In this document: positions 11,256 through 23,220 of the stretch, piece after piece
How positions within the stretch are numbered: the first letter of the stretch is position 1
Layout of the letters: the number at the start of each line of letters is the position of its first letter
From: Lingula anatina
Taxonomy: Eukaryota; Brachiopoda; Lingulata; Lingulida; Lingulidae
NCBI RefSeq assembly: GCF_001039355.2
Contig: NW_019774558.1
Coordinates: forward strand, 98,009-162,008
DNA: 64,000 bases
Direction of reading: 5' to 3'
Position numbers and translations under genes: made by a program
Notes under the pieces: generated by a model
Databases searched by the model: none
Told to the model about the DNA's origin: nothing
Seen by the model: the letters and a program-made list of their open reading frames with translations, nothing else

Positions 11256-12703
11256 TATCTTAAACATTTTCACAATGTACTGCAAACTAAACTGAAATAA
11301 CTGACATTTTCAATGTTGGGCCAACCTATGCAATAAACAACCCAATAGTTATTTAAAAAGTGTTTTTCTTTGCAACTGAGAAGCACAATGTGCTAATCTT
11401 TTTATCCGTAACCTGCTATAGTTATCAGGCTGAAAAGAATTTTTTTATTTTATTTTATTTTTTTAATTTTTTTGATGAAGAGCTTGTCAATATGACTTTA
11501 AAATTGTTTGGGTTAATAGCAGTTTTTGGCTTTATCCTTCAAGTTATATACACACCTATAAAAAAATTTGAGTGAACAGATTTTTATTTTTTAAATAATG
11601 ATGTGAAAATATTTATTATTATTGCTTTTATTATTATTGAAATCACATTGCAAGCAGACTGCAAAGGGGACTGCTTTTCTAGCTGGGTAGAGAAGTAGAG
11701 AAGAGATATAAAGAGAAAATAGAGCTTAGCATTTTTGTGATTTGTCATACAAATTTATCTGCATATACATGGGTGAACGATCGCAAGGATAGTGAAAGGA
11801 ATGACCAGAGGGTGTGGAGTAGTATTATAGATCCGTATAAATAATCTCTTTATCATACCCCCCCCCCCCCCAGAAATTGGATATTGTGGACATTCATCTT
11901 GATTTCCATGTTCTGTCTTAAATATGTATTTATATATTTTACTAAAGTAAATAAAAACGGTGCAATAAAAACCATTAAGAGAAACAATTCAACTTCCTCA
12001 CTTTTTTCACCATTGCTGAGCTTTTTGTGTACTCAAAATGACTTTATCAATTTAAATGTCAATCAGAAAAATCATAAACTTCAAATCAAGGTGGACAGAC
12101 ACAAGGACTCATTATAACTTTATTGTAATTGAACTCAAAAACATGATGACCAGGCTTGAAACATGAACATGCAGTAAGATGCATGCTTATATATTAGGTA
12201 TCAAATATTATTTAAAGCTACATTTGTACTTATTCTTAATTCCAACAAAAACAATTTACCACCATGTTTCAGTCCCCCCCCCTCCAAAAAGAAAATTGAA
12301 TTGAATTGAATTAAATAAATAAATAACATGGCTAATAACAAGGGTTAAAACAGTGTCAGACAATGGCAAATATATACTAAATTTAATAAAATGTGCAGGA
12401 TGTGATTTAATTTTGATTGTTTCCCCACAAAAGTATTACTCAATCTTATGTAAAGAATGAGATAGCACTCAATACTTAGTTCAAGATGAATAGACTGAAG
12501 GCTTGACAATACATCTATTACTGCAAGGGGTCAGTTTAGATTTCACAAAAACAATATCTGAAAAGTATCTTAAATTTCATATTGGAAAAAATTTATGATA
12601 CATGTAGCATAGAACCACAAAGAAGAAATTGCATGTGATAATTTGCATTTTCAATAAGTTAATTTTACTCATCTCCCTCCCACGACCCCTTTTTATTTGT
12701 TAC
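11256..12703. other. AT-rich intergenic DNA up to the sequence gap
   Basis: No supported gene. It contains a short third relative of the CAGTCTCC repeat (11650-11690), a C-run at 11861-11873 and AT-rich low-complexity stretches. Open frames here are short and low in complexity. Confidence 0.5.
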
Positions 12704-13188
12704 NNNNNNNNNNNNNNNNNNNNNNNNNNNNNNNNNNNNNNNNNNNNNNNNNNNNNNNNNNNNNNNNNNNNNNNNNNNNNNNNNNNNNNNNNNNNNNNNN
12801 NNNNNNNNNNNNNNNNNNNNNNNNNNNNNNNNNNNNNNNNNNNNNNNNNNNNNNNNNNNNNNNNNNNNNNNNNNNNNNNNNNNNNNNNNNNNNNNNNNNN
12901 NNNNNNNNNNNNNNNNNNNNNNNNNNNNNNNNNNNNNNNNNNNNNNNNNNNNNNNNNNNNNNNNNNNNNNNNNNNNNNNNNNNNNNNNNNNNNNNNNNNN
13001 NNNNNNNNNNNNNNNNNNNNNNNNNNNNNNNNNNNNNNNNNNNNNNNNNNNNNNNNNNNNNNNNNNNNNNNNNNNNNNNNNNNNNNNNNNNNNNNNNNNN
13101 NNNNNNNNNNNNNNNNNNNNNNNNNNNNNNNNNNNNNNNNNNNNNNNNNNNNNNNNNNNNNNNNNNNNNNNNNNNNNNNNNNNNNNNN
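12704..13188. other. Assembly gap (485 N)
   Basis: A run of N only. Apparent open frames across it are artefacts. The missing N-terminal exons of the GPR137-like gene could lie here. Confidence 0.99.
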
Positions 13189-13269
13189 TTTTTTACAGCA
13201 TAGCATTGTAAATTTCACACTGAAAGGTCTAACTTGTTTATTTACCTAAATTGTTCTATTTTTAACGTA

Positions 13270-15740
13270 TTGACGTAATGTGTTTCCCACAATGCACTGT
13301 TGTTACACTGAAGTTCACGTGTTGAAGCTGCGTCCGTCAGTTGGAGTTGAGCGGGCACCTGCGTTAGACGTGTTTACATCGATTATCCGTGTTGAATACA
13401 GTATCACGGCGATGGAAGATAATTTCTTGTCATAGTGAAAGCAAGGAGTAATTGTTGCTAAACAAAACTTGTGCGAAATTGTACAGGGGGCACTTTTAAA
13501 GTTTTTAGATCAAAATATGCTTTTCTTGTAAGATGTCCCAGTACCGCATGGACAAAATCGGCGCTGCTCTACCGAAACATTTGGCTGTTCAAGGCAACTC
13601 GTGAAAGGTATGATGCAATTTAGTAAACTGGAACGTTTAGTATCTATATCGTTGGTTAGGATACATTGTGGTTACTCATGTGTGGACGTAAAGTTTAATT
13701 TTTGCAGTATTCCCCCATCGCCATATAACGAAAAACTTTGATTTCTATCTCTCTTCTAAATGTATTTGTGTGGTGACTGAGCAGTAGGTTTTTACATAAA
13801 ACTTGATGCCATTCAAATATTCTGAGATCTGTGGCCATCACTTGCGTCAAAATTTGCTGTGACCTCGTTGGTCAGAGGTTGAAGGTTTTATGAAAAAAGA
13901 TAAAATTCGTGATTTCTAAACTGATCTATTGCAATAGCAGAAACAATTATCACAGTCACCACATAACTTGTTTTGATAAACATTTTAAATGAGAGGTTTA
14001 TATAAGTTTGGGGGACTGCTGCAAGTACTTGAACGTCTGTTAGCATATAGATCGAGTTACATTGCCTGTCACTTTCCCACGCTAGTTTGTTACTTTGTTT
14101 CTAATTGTGGCATTCAATCTGTTATGGAATTTTCAAACTTGGTCTGTGAGTGAATGTTTGCTTGATTTAAAGCAAGACCATTTATATTTCAGGGAAGGGG
14201 GCTGTATTTAAGACAATAAGTTTTTCTTCTGTTTTCCTTTCAGTTGATAACAACAATAACTTTTTTTAATCTCAGAACCAAGCACCCCTGCACTTAAGCA
14301 TTTGTTTTTATGGGAGAGGGGGGGGGGGCATTTTACTCCAGACCATTTGACTTTTATAAATGCCCTCTGTAAATTAACAGATCATCATGGACTGAATTAA
14401 AAAACTATCTGCAGTGTTGCCAACTCTACATGTAAATGAACATTTAAAGTCTATGCCAAATTATTTTAAGCCTGTTCTACTTCAGCCAAGCAGGGTCCAA
14501 AAACGAGCAAGTGCCCGAAAAAAAAAAATTATCTCTCTTTCTAGCCCTGTGCCTCTAGAGGTGGGCAATTGCCTAATGGCACAATTTGATTCTGCATATT
14601 TACTCATATCAATTCCTGTTGTTTCCAGGTGTTATTCTGCTGTTAGCAATAAACTCAACAATAGTTGTGCATATTTAGAATACTATGATACCATTAAGTG
14701 AAATTGAAGTCATGATAGAAAGCCATGTGATTATTCTAAAGTGAAACATACTCTTATCATGAATTTTGTTGCTGTGTGCTTTCCAACATGGTTCAGTCTT
14801 CGTAAAAGAGGTTAACAGGAATCTTGTGAATACTTGACAGAATAGTTTTTGATATTGCTGTTTGCAATTTTGCAATGGTTCAGTCTTAATCATAATAATG
14901 CAAGTAGAACTCATATGCCTTAGTTTATATACATTAACCAGACATTGAGAATATACATTTTATTGCACTTTCACAAAGAGCATCAAATTCCCCTATACTA
15001 TTTTTCTAAAATGTTTTTAATAGTGGCCACAAAGCAACTAAAAAAAATATTTTGCCCTCTGATGCAAATAGAATTATTTGAGAAACAAGTAAAAAAAACT
15101 TTTAAAAAATATCAGGTTTGTATTATTTAGTCATAGAAACAAAGACACATGCACACAGAGGCATTTCGTAAAAAATAATCCTGACTTTGACAAGTCTGTG
15201 AATGGTTGTAAAGAATATGCTCCTCTCATTCTATTTTTAATCTTCTCGGAAATGAATGTAGTGCTGCTTAGCAGATTAAGGGTGGTGATACACTATATTA
15301 TTTACTTTCAATACCTATTTTTATCTTTTAGGTTGAAGGGACAAATGTGTTCACAAAGTTGACAGAAGAAAAATCCCAATGAAGGACTCGCAGAAACTAC
15401 ACATCAATTTGTGAACAATAAGCAAGGATCATAGAATTTCAAGACAATTTCAAATGCTACTGAGAGTGACTATTATATAAGGACAGATTTAAATGAAATC
15501 GATTTCTTCTAGTGTTAGTCAAACGTATAAACTAACTTATCAATGGATATATTAATGTTTTCCATCTTGTGAATTTCCAAAAATTATGAAGAGTAATTAA
15601 AAAATAATTACAGGTAATTATAGACATCAGGAAGGAAGTGCAGGTGTTTGAATAGCTGGCAAGAATTGTGTAAGATTTAGTTTTGATTAAAAGTTTCTTT
15701 CATTGATCAGTTGAATAAAAACCTTCAAGATTTGTGTTGT
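13270..15740 (+). ncRNA. Candidate two-exon non-coding transcript or 5' untranslated exons
   Basis: A CpG-richer stretch at about 13270-13607 looks like a promoter-proximal exon and ends in a good donor (aaag/gtatga at 13608). An acceptor at 15331 (tatcttttag) opens a second segment with no long frame, ending near an AATAAA at 15714-15719. The only notable frame in the first exon is 23 codons starting at 13533. It could be the 5' untranslated part of the downstream GPR137-like gene or a separate long non-coding RNA. The intron shows nothing else. Confidence 0.3.
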
Positions 15741-15849
15741 TTTTAATTATAAAGGTAAGTGCCTTAATGGAAGTTTAAAAAAACAAACAACTATTAGGTT
15801 GTGGGTGATATTCCCATTTGTCTGACAAAGTTTTTACCCCCCCCCCACG

Positions 15850-15883
<34 letters not shown>

Positions 15884-16498
15884 TAAAAAAAAAAAAGAGG
15901 GAAAAAAAAGGGAACAATACGGATAACATAAAAGTGCTGATTGTTGTGGCCGCGTTTCTCTTGAAATGTGACAATGCGCGTCAGTTTCAAATGATCCGGA
16001 ATAAAAAAAAAAAATTAAATAAATAAATAATTTGGGGGGGGGGGGGGGGGAAGAGAAAAAAAAAATTAAATAAACTATAAATGCCTACAATTTTGTTCGG
16101 AGAGTTGATTAAAATTGCCGATTTGGGATATGTAGTTCTCACCTTTAATCTTCCTGCNTTATGCTGAATCACAAAGAAAGATGCTCTCCTTCTTTTGCTT
16201 AGTTTCGTAGTTGAAACCACTGGACAGATATTGTTTACCACCCTGTAGTACAGGCTATGTTCACCATAAGTACTCATGTACTAGTACCTGTACCAGTATA
16301 GAAACTGCTGTAGACAAGGGGAAGGGGACTAACAGTTTTTTATTCATTTCTTTATTTTTTGTTGGTGTTTGCTTGAAACCTTTGCAAATTCTTAAAGGTA
16401 AGGTTGATAAAGTAGTATATACTTGTAACCCAATAATTCCCCCCCTCCAGAACATGCTCTTCTCTATTAAACTAAGCATTTGTTGACATGTCTTTCAG
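15741..16498. other. Low-complexity intergenic or intronic DNA with a join at 16158
   Basis: C-run at 15838-15847, poly(A) tracts at 15853-15898, A-rich and G-run sequence at 16005-16065, then a single N at 16158. No exon that could encode the first three helices of the GPR137 protein is visible. Confidence 0.5.
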
Positions 16499-17070
16499 GT
16501 TTGCTTCAAGTGTAGAGCACGCTATGAACCAAACAGATACAAGTAAGTCTGCATCTATCATATGATGTTCTTTACAAAAATGAAGAATCTTATAATGTGG
16601 AATAATTTTTGTGTGGGTCTCAAAAATAATGATGTCCTCTGTTGTTATGTCCACTGATATATTTATATAATAGATGCCTGAGATAAAATTGAAATAGTAA
16701 GATACAAAATAAGATTACATATTAAAGTTTTTTTGTAGTGATTGCAGTGTCACTGTGATAATATATTTTGTTTGTTTTAGGAAGCCATTGTGGGCTGCAG
16801 TCATTGTGGCAGTGATAGTCTTCATTACTACAAATGTTGTTGCAGCAGTTTTAACAAAAAATGATGAACTTGATCAAAACATTGACTATACAGATATCAT
16901 CCTTGCTCGTGTGATCATAAATGAAGCTTTATTCCTCATTTTTGCCATTGCCTTGGCTGTGTGTATATACAAAATCTCCAGGATGTCATCAGCTAACCTG
17001 GTCCTTGAAGCTAAGGTAAGTTATTTACTGAACTGAAAAGTTGGTTAATCTGCTTTGTTATTTAAAAGCA

Positions 17071-17110
<40 letters not shown>

Positions 17111-19267
17111 TGTATCTCAAAACCTCTTTATGGTTGTTCCTGACACTGGATTTTACTGCTTTGAGATAAAATGGCATTTTCATGAGAAAGGTGGCTCCAT
17201 GTAACCCTGGGATCTTTGGGGTGGGGTGGGGGGGACACCCAACATTCAGGTCCTCACAGGTGACCAAAGGTGAACATAATGTCATAGTCTTGTTGGGCAG
17301 GAGCATCAAGTTGAGGGAGATGATAACGGAGTTTGTGATTTCACAGTTGTTTTTTATATTTTTATAGTCTCTGCAGATTTCTTTGTAAATGATCTTTTGA
17401 CTGTCTGATTTCTGCTTTACTCTTTTAAGTAGGTGACTGGAACAAAAATAGCCTCTAATTTTTAAATCAAGTGGAAACTTACGGTAATGACAGTGGACAT
17501 TTTTCATTCCTGGGAAACATCTGTTGGTGAAAAAAAGTAAATGTGAAGAAATGTTCACTGAGATATTTTGTTAAGTGTATATTCATGTACTTTGTATTTC
17601 AGGGTACCAGCAAGTGGCAAGCAATGGCAGCCTGTGTGGTGATTGTTGTGTTGTTTACTTCTAGAGTTGTGTATAATGTCATTGCAATATGTAATATAGA
17701 AAAGATGCCTGGGTTTGGCTATGACTGGGTCAATGTTTCAGATGAGGTAAGTTACTGCAAAGAGAAATGTTGCATTATTCGTTACAGGCCGTCTTCTGAG
17801 TCTTCCAGAAGATGGTCAGAATTTTTCAAGTTTACATTGACGGGCATCTAATTTTTTCTGTCAGAAGACCGTCAAAATTGGAGGATGGATAAATAAAGAT
17901 AATTTGGAAGACTATCCGAAAATATCTCTGATACGCAGCTGAATCAACAACCTATCACCTAAACTTCAGTTCTAAATTTTAAAGAAAAATAGTTTTAAAA
18001 CCTACTTTAATAAGACACAATTTTTTAGAAATTTTGAATTACATGATTTTAAATTATTATGGTATCATAATTATGTTGCTTAAAAATAGTTCCTCACTGC
18101 TGTCTGTTTACTGTTATTTACATCATGATAGGTTAATCAGTATAATCAAATTATTTTTACATAATTTATCAGTGTCATCTGAGTATGAATACTCACACAC
18201 ACTTGATTTTATATTTAGTTGACATTGCCAGTGGAAGTCTTTTTTTAAATCAGTGTACCCTCCTGAGACAGTAACTGTACTACTTTATAATTTAACAGGC
18301 AGATCAAGTGAACCTTTCCAATGGATATGCATACTTGTCTTTTGGTATTGTTCTCTTTGTGTGGGAGATTTTACCAACATTTGTAGTGGTAATGTTTTTC
18401 CGTGTTAAGCGACCCCAAACTACACCCGTGAGTATTCTTTCTATTGATGTACAAGTAGTTTAAGAACAGTGTCAGTTTTAAACTACCTTCATTCATGAAC
18501 TAACTTTAAAGTTGACAAATCTGTAACCAAAAAATTATAGAAAATATTTTCTTTGCTTCTTTATGGTCATATTATGGAGTAATATTTTAATATTAAAGTA
18601 ACCTTAGTTCATTAGTTTTACCTGTCCAGATGTCATGAAAATTTATCTTGCACTGCTTTAAAAAAAGTAGGAGTGAATGTGGTGCACCTGTGTATGTAAT
18701 CTTTGCAGCTGTTGACTGATGCATCAGTGGAAGGTCTCAGCCCCCGTGCCTACTTCTTTGATAACCCAAGAAGGTATGACAGTGAGGAGGATTTGTCAAA
18801 GAGCACAGGTGGAAAGTAAGTGAAATGGGTTCCATGTTCAGACACATCAATCTTTTTTGTCTAAGTATTCCTGCAAGGCAAAAGAGTAAACACAAAGAGT
18901 CTGGTGTAGCAATTATTTATAACTTTGAAGTGTGAACAGTATGTATGTGTACATTACTGTATGCTTACTTGTTCTTCTCAAAGATATTTTGAAAAAAAAA
19001 AACTTGAAACCACTGTGAGCAACTGAACACAGAGGTCACTTTTTAAATAATTTTTTATTTATTTTTGACAGTCAGGCAGACCTCCATGCCCCCATCAACG
19101 GCTCCCCAGCCAGACTTGGCGTCAGTTATTCCAGTCTTGGGGGTTCACTGGCTGGAAGAACAGGGAGTTATTCTCAGCAGATGCCAGGGACCACTCCCCC
19201 TGTTATGTATGCTCCAACCCCCGTCACTCCTCAGCAACACACGCAACGTTTAGGTGACGAAACATAA
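16499..19267 (+). CDS. GPR137: GPR137-family seven-helix lysosomal/Golgi membrane protein, 5' incomplete
   Basis: Six coding exons join in phase: 16499-16542, 16781-17015, 17603-17746, 18299-18427, 18709-18815, 19072-19267 (285 residues, stop TAA). They encode hydrophobic segments (WAAVIVAVIVFITTNVVAAV, FLIFAIALAVCIYKI, AACVVIVVLFTSRVVYNVI, LSFGIVLFVWEILPTFVVV), the family motif CIYKISRMSSANLVLEAK, the GYDWVNVSDE loop, and SPRAYFFDNPRRYDSEEDL just after the last helix, diagnostic of GPR137/137B/137C. Known members sit in lysosomal or other endomembranes and are linked to Rag/mTORC1 regulation. About 120 N-terminal residues (first helices) are missing, in the N gap or lost at a join. The C-terminal tail is Ser/Pro/Gly-rich. 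A poly(A) signal AATAAA lies at 19508. Confidence 0.88.
17071..17110. repeat. (ATT)n microsatellite
   Basis: About 13 uninterrupted ATT units in the intron of the GPR137-like gene. Confidence 0.95.
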
Positions 19268-19507
19268 CCTTTCACTTTGACTGCTTTGGATTTACGAGAG
19301 AAATTGCTTGGGATTTGCCACGTGTACTTTTTATGTTACTTTTAACAGGCATGGAAACGCCTTTAAGTGATGGTTTAGCTTGTAAATTTTAGAAGTGTAT
19401 AATTTTGCCATTTCAGGAGAAAATTGGCTTGTGATAGTGTCAGATGTTTTTATTTTCTTCAAATCATGCCCCAAATGTTGGTTTTATAGCTTCATCATTA
19501 ATATTAC

Positions 19508-19513
19508 AATAAA
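19508..19513 (+). terminator. Polyadenylation signal of the GPR137-like gene
   Basis: Canonical AATAAA 240 bases after the stop codon. A minus-strand AATAAA at 19641-19636 would serve the convergent TEFM-like gene, leaving little space between the two transcript ends. Confidence 0.55.
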
Positions 19514-19958
19514 GTTTAATTATAATCAGACCTTTGTCAAATTCTTTTATCTCACCAAGGTACATGCACATACGTACATACTATATAGCAAGAAATAAGG
19601 AAACTATTACAGAAGCCCCAAACAAAAAATCAAAATTTATTTTGTAAGCAAACTGCAAAGGTGATATTAATATGAACTGAAGGGGTAAATGTTGATATGG
19701 GCCTCATAGTCTAAATGACAGGTCAGTCATTTAAAACTAAATTATTAAATCTAAAATGGAATAAAACATCAAATCTTAGTGCAGAGAAAGAGCAATGATT
19801 CACCAGGTAGAAAATACAGAGATACAGAGTATCTTTAATTTACATGATTGTAAAACATGAACAAAAGATCCAGAAATGATGCATCTGTCACACATGCACA
19901 TCATGCATGAAGTAGGATTCATCAGCAAGGTATGTACAACTCTTTCCACCAAAGAAAA

Positions 19959-22239
19959 TCATATGAGTGAGTAGGAAGGCCCCTTCTCTAACTCCAGGCC
20001 ATGTTTCCAAAATGCAGCACCCAAAAGAATGCAAGATCCCATTAATTCTCTGTCAATGTCTTTCATGTTTTTATACTCTGTATAAATAAAGTTTGGTATT
20101 TTAATCCCTGTATCTGTCAAATCTTCATTATATATCTCCTCGACTATAGTTTTGCAAGGCATGCGTACACCATCCTGGACAAGTCCAAATCTCATGTTAA
20201 CCAGCCCTGGTATAGATTCAAAGTAGACGGGATGTTCTGAATGTCTTTGTTGTTGACTTAATACAGTTTTGAGCGTGCACTCCACAAGTTGCATGTGAAT
20301 TTGAGGTTTTATTCGTTTTAAGGTTTTATACACATAATTTTGAGTTTCCATCACATACAGGTTGGACATAGGAAGTTCTGGTAGAATTGAATTATAGACC
20401 TGAAATAGATGGTGACATAAATTTACAATCATACATACACAAAACAAAGTTTACAACCAAAATAAAAAGAAAATGCTACTTTATAGAAAAAGTTAAAAAT
20501 CATGTTACAAATTCACTGAAATGACATAGGTCAATTTTGATAACTAAAATGTTCATTGAATTCAAGACTATCCCACAATGTACCTGCTGGGTGTGGAACT
20601 ACATGTAATGGTATTTAGTCATTTGAAAAGTGTAGGCTGTTACACAAAAACCAACTTGTCACAGAAAAGAAACCAACTAGTACCTGTCTCAACAACCGCT
20701 GGTGCAAATGCGCTTCCTTCACTGCGGTTGATACATCAATAGTGACCATGTTATTCAAAGAAAGATTGCGGCCCATAGTTGTTGCATATACCTTATAGTA
20801 ACCAAACACAATTGCACATACACTGGACACATTCTGAAAAAGAATAAAAGTTTTTAAGAATCTCATACACAGTAATTAGTTTCTTATTTGACATCACTGC
20901 TCCATGCTTGTAATCTCCAGCTTTAAAAAGACAAAATAGAATGGCTACTGTTTCAATTCATCTGGGGCTGTTTATTTAACAGACAAAGAATAAACCAATC
21001 ATATCTTACCTTAAGAGACTCCTTAGTTAAAGGTGGATCACAGAAAACGGGTGCCTTTTTTCTGCCACCTCTCTTGCTTTGTACCTTTCTGCCCTTTGTT
21101 CCACTATCCAAGTTTGCAGATGAACTTTGGGGCAATGGAGAGGGAGTAGGACCTTTTTGTTCTGTTACATGCCTACATGAAGTGTTACTCTCTGATGCCA
21201 CTGCTTTCTCACTCTGACATATTTCCTCTTCATATTCAGTGTTTATTTTTTTACTTCCTTTTTCCTGTCCATTGGCTGAGATGAAAATGACAGTAGATGG
21301 CTCTCTGGCACACCCACCAGCATGTCTTTGCAGATTTAGAGTACAACTGTGAACCTGAAACAAAATCATAATAAATGAAGCTTATTTCTTATACCTGTAT
21401 ATGTGTGCAGAAACTAGCTGTTGAATCTAAATTTAAATATTATAAGTATTGTCTGATGTTCTTATAAAGATATCTATAGCATCTTTTACTTCTTATTTGG
21501 ACTTTCTTAGAGATACCTGGCGTGATCTTTCCCTCATGAAAAAAGTCATACTTTATGAATTTTCATTGGGTGATGCTAATTTTCTCTAACAAACCTTTGA
21601 TCATCCTTTCCTGAAATGTTTCAGGTCTTTTTAAAAAAGCCATGTTGGGGATGATGCTACCTTTTATTAATTTTACAGAATATTTTTTTAAACCAAAAAA
21701 ATAATGCACCATATTAGTATAGAAGTCTTCTGAGGCCCTAGATGTTTCAGTTTATGTGGCATAATGATAAGACCTAAGACTACACTACTCTCTGCCTGAG
21801 ACCTGTTAAGTGATGATATAAATTATATGTAACAGAACAGAAAAGTGCACAGAAAAGACCTTAAAGAAGTATCTGTGAATACCTGATTGAAAAATTATCT
21901 GTGGCCCTGCTAGGGGGTAAAGCTACCAGTAATTTTATTCACTAAACTGCCAAGCGGTGACTGGTGTCGGTAGACATGTTTTTGTATTTTAAACGTGTTT
22001 AATTAGCATAGCAACTTACTTTTAATGTTTTAATTATTGTTTTTATTTATTTATTTATTTTTAAAAATAAATTTATTCAAGGGGTTGGGTGGAGAAATGT
22101 CAAATCCCAAGAGTACCGGTATAGAAACTTCAGCTCAAGTCACTCAACTCACCGTTCGTGGATTCTTAATGCTTTTGGTAATCAAGTACTGGCTCCTTAA
22201 AACAGCTTGAAAGCGGCCAAAGACACGAAGACCACTCAT
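19959..22239 (-). CDS. TEFM: Probable mitochondrial transcription elongation factor TEFM
   Basis: Four exons join in phase 0 on the minus strand: 22239-22153, 21354-21010, 20833-20684, 20399-19959, giving 340 residues. Exon 1 (29 residues, Arg/Ser/Phe-rich, no acidic residue) looks like a mitochondrial presequence. Exon 2 ends in a basic linker (GRKVQSKRGGRKK). Exons 3-4 carry a strand-rich segment (SVCAIVFGYYKVYATTMGRN), a helix, then LPELPMSNLYVMETQNYV, resembling the RNase-H-like core of TEFM, including its ...KADFYVLE-type strand. The length is close to human TEFM (360). TEFM is a processivity factor of the mitochondrial RNA polymerase and switches transcription from primer formation to elongation. 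The identification rests on fold-pattern recall and length, without an alignment. The gene is convergent with the GPR137-like gene and divergent from the BK exon. Confidence 0.62.
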
Positions 22240-22887
22240 TATTATCTTGTTCCAAGCTCTATGCTTGTTACCTGTCCTTCTTCAGTTTCACCTTTCCCGA
22301 AATGTTTTACGTGACTGATTCCTCATTTGTTTCGTGCCGGCACACAACCTTTGAAATACAATTGTTTTTCAGAATATCTTATTTTATTTATAGTCTTTTA
22401 TAATAAATATCTAATTATTTTATAGTTCTGCTTTAATTTTATATTACTTACCTTACAAAAAATGTGGGTAGTTGTCACCACTTTTAACCTGATTTAAGGG
22501 ACCAATCTGAAGAGCACATGCTTAATGTGGTCACTGATAGGTGGCGATAGTGCTTCATTATTTGATTTATAATAATATTGTTTTGCATCTCAAAATATTA
22601 TTAAATGATCTTACAGAGCAGATCGAATGGGGACAGTGCATGGCACAGAGTCTAATTTTAGCTGGTGTAAGTCATCCTAATATGACACTGTGCTTGTTAG
22701 CGGTGATGGTTGCTAATGTTAAAGCAGTCATGAATATTCATATTCTCTAAGGCACACAGGTCATTTGAAACTACGTAAACAGAAGGATCGTAGTTGTAAC
22801 AAGAAGGAGATCAGAATTCTCGGATTGACGAAGACCACGCCATGCTGATGGAATTATACCAATTGGAAGTCCACATTGTTTTTAGAC
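22240..22887. promoter_or_regulatory. Divergent promoter region between TEFM-like gene and BK channel exon 1
   Basis: Only 648 bases separate the two start codons on opposite strands, so both 5' untranslated regions and promoters must share this stretch unless further upstream exons exist. No TATA box or CpG island stands out; a 70-residue frame at 22541-22750 has no family features. Confidence 0.4.
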
Positions 22888-23220
22888 ATGTCTAATGAAA
22901 CGAATATATCAACAACAACAGTGCTAACCCTATCCACCACCAGCGCTCCCGAATTGTTGGAGTGTAAAGATCGGCTGTACTATGTATTCCTGCTGTCCAG
23001 TATCCTCAGTTTTATAACATGTTTTATCATCGTTCTGTTGTGGAGGGTCGGGGTAATACTCTGTGCACGGAGACAGAATGCACAGCTGGACTCCAAGAGC
23101 AGTCCACAGAAACATCTTCTCGGCAAAAATTCGACGGAGACAGAGATAGGATGGGTCTCGGAGGCCAAAGATTGGGCCGGCGAGCTGATTTCTGGTCAAA
23201 CGATGACTGGGAGAATACTG
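22888..23220 (+). CDS. KCNMA1: First coding exon of a Slo1/BK calcium-activated potassium channel
   Basis: The ATG at 22888 opens 111 codons ending exactly at a donor (ATACTG/gtaagc). The start has NxT/S sites in a short Thr/Ser-rich extracellular segment, then helix S0 (YVFLLSSILSFITCFIIVLLWR), a linker, and EIGWVSEAKDWAGELISGQ-TMTGRIL, which matches the conserved Slo1 block (GWM..VKDWAG..ISAQT.TGRVL) leading into S1. In other animals this exon also ends at TGR(V/I)L. Slo1 alpha subunits form voltage- and Ca2+-gated K+ channels. None of the following exons (S1-S6, RCK domains) is present in the remaining 41 kb, so the rest lies beyond the window across a giant intron, or the exon is orphaned by assembly error or rearrangement. 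Confidence 0.85.

Noticed and set aside
11076-11285. N-terminal extension of the partial transposon gene to a Met at 11285
   Set aside because: The extra residues are read-through of the CAGTCTCC repeat and an intron; the acceptor and the MAYKRN start fit better.
12629-13249. Long open frames across 12.6-13.2 kb
   Set aside because: They exist only because a run of N contains no stop codon.
22541-22750. 70-codon frame in the divergent promoter region
   Set aside because: No family features, no splice logic, AT-rich start.
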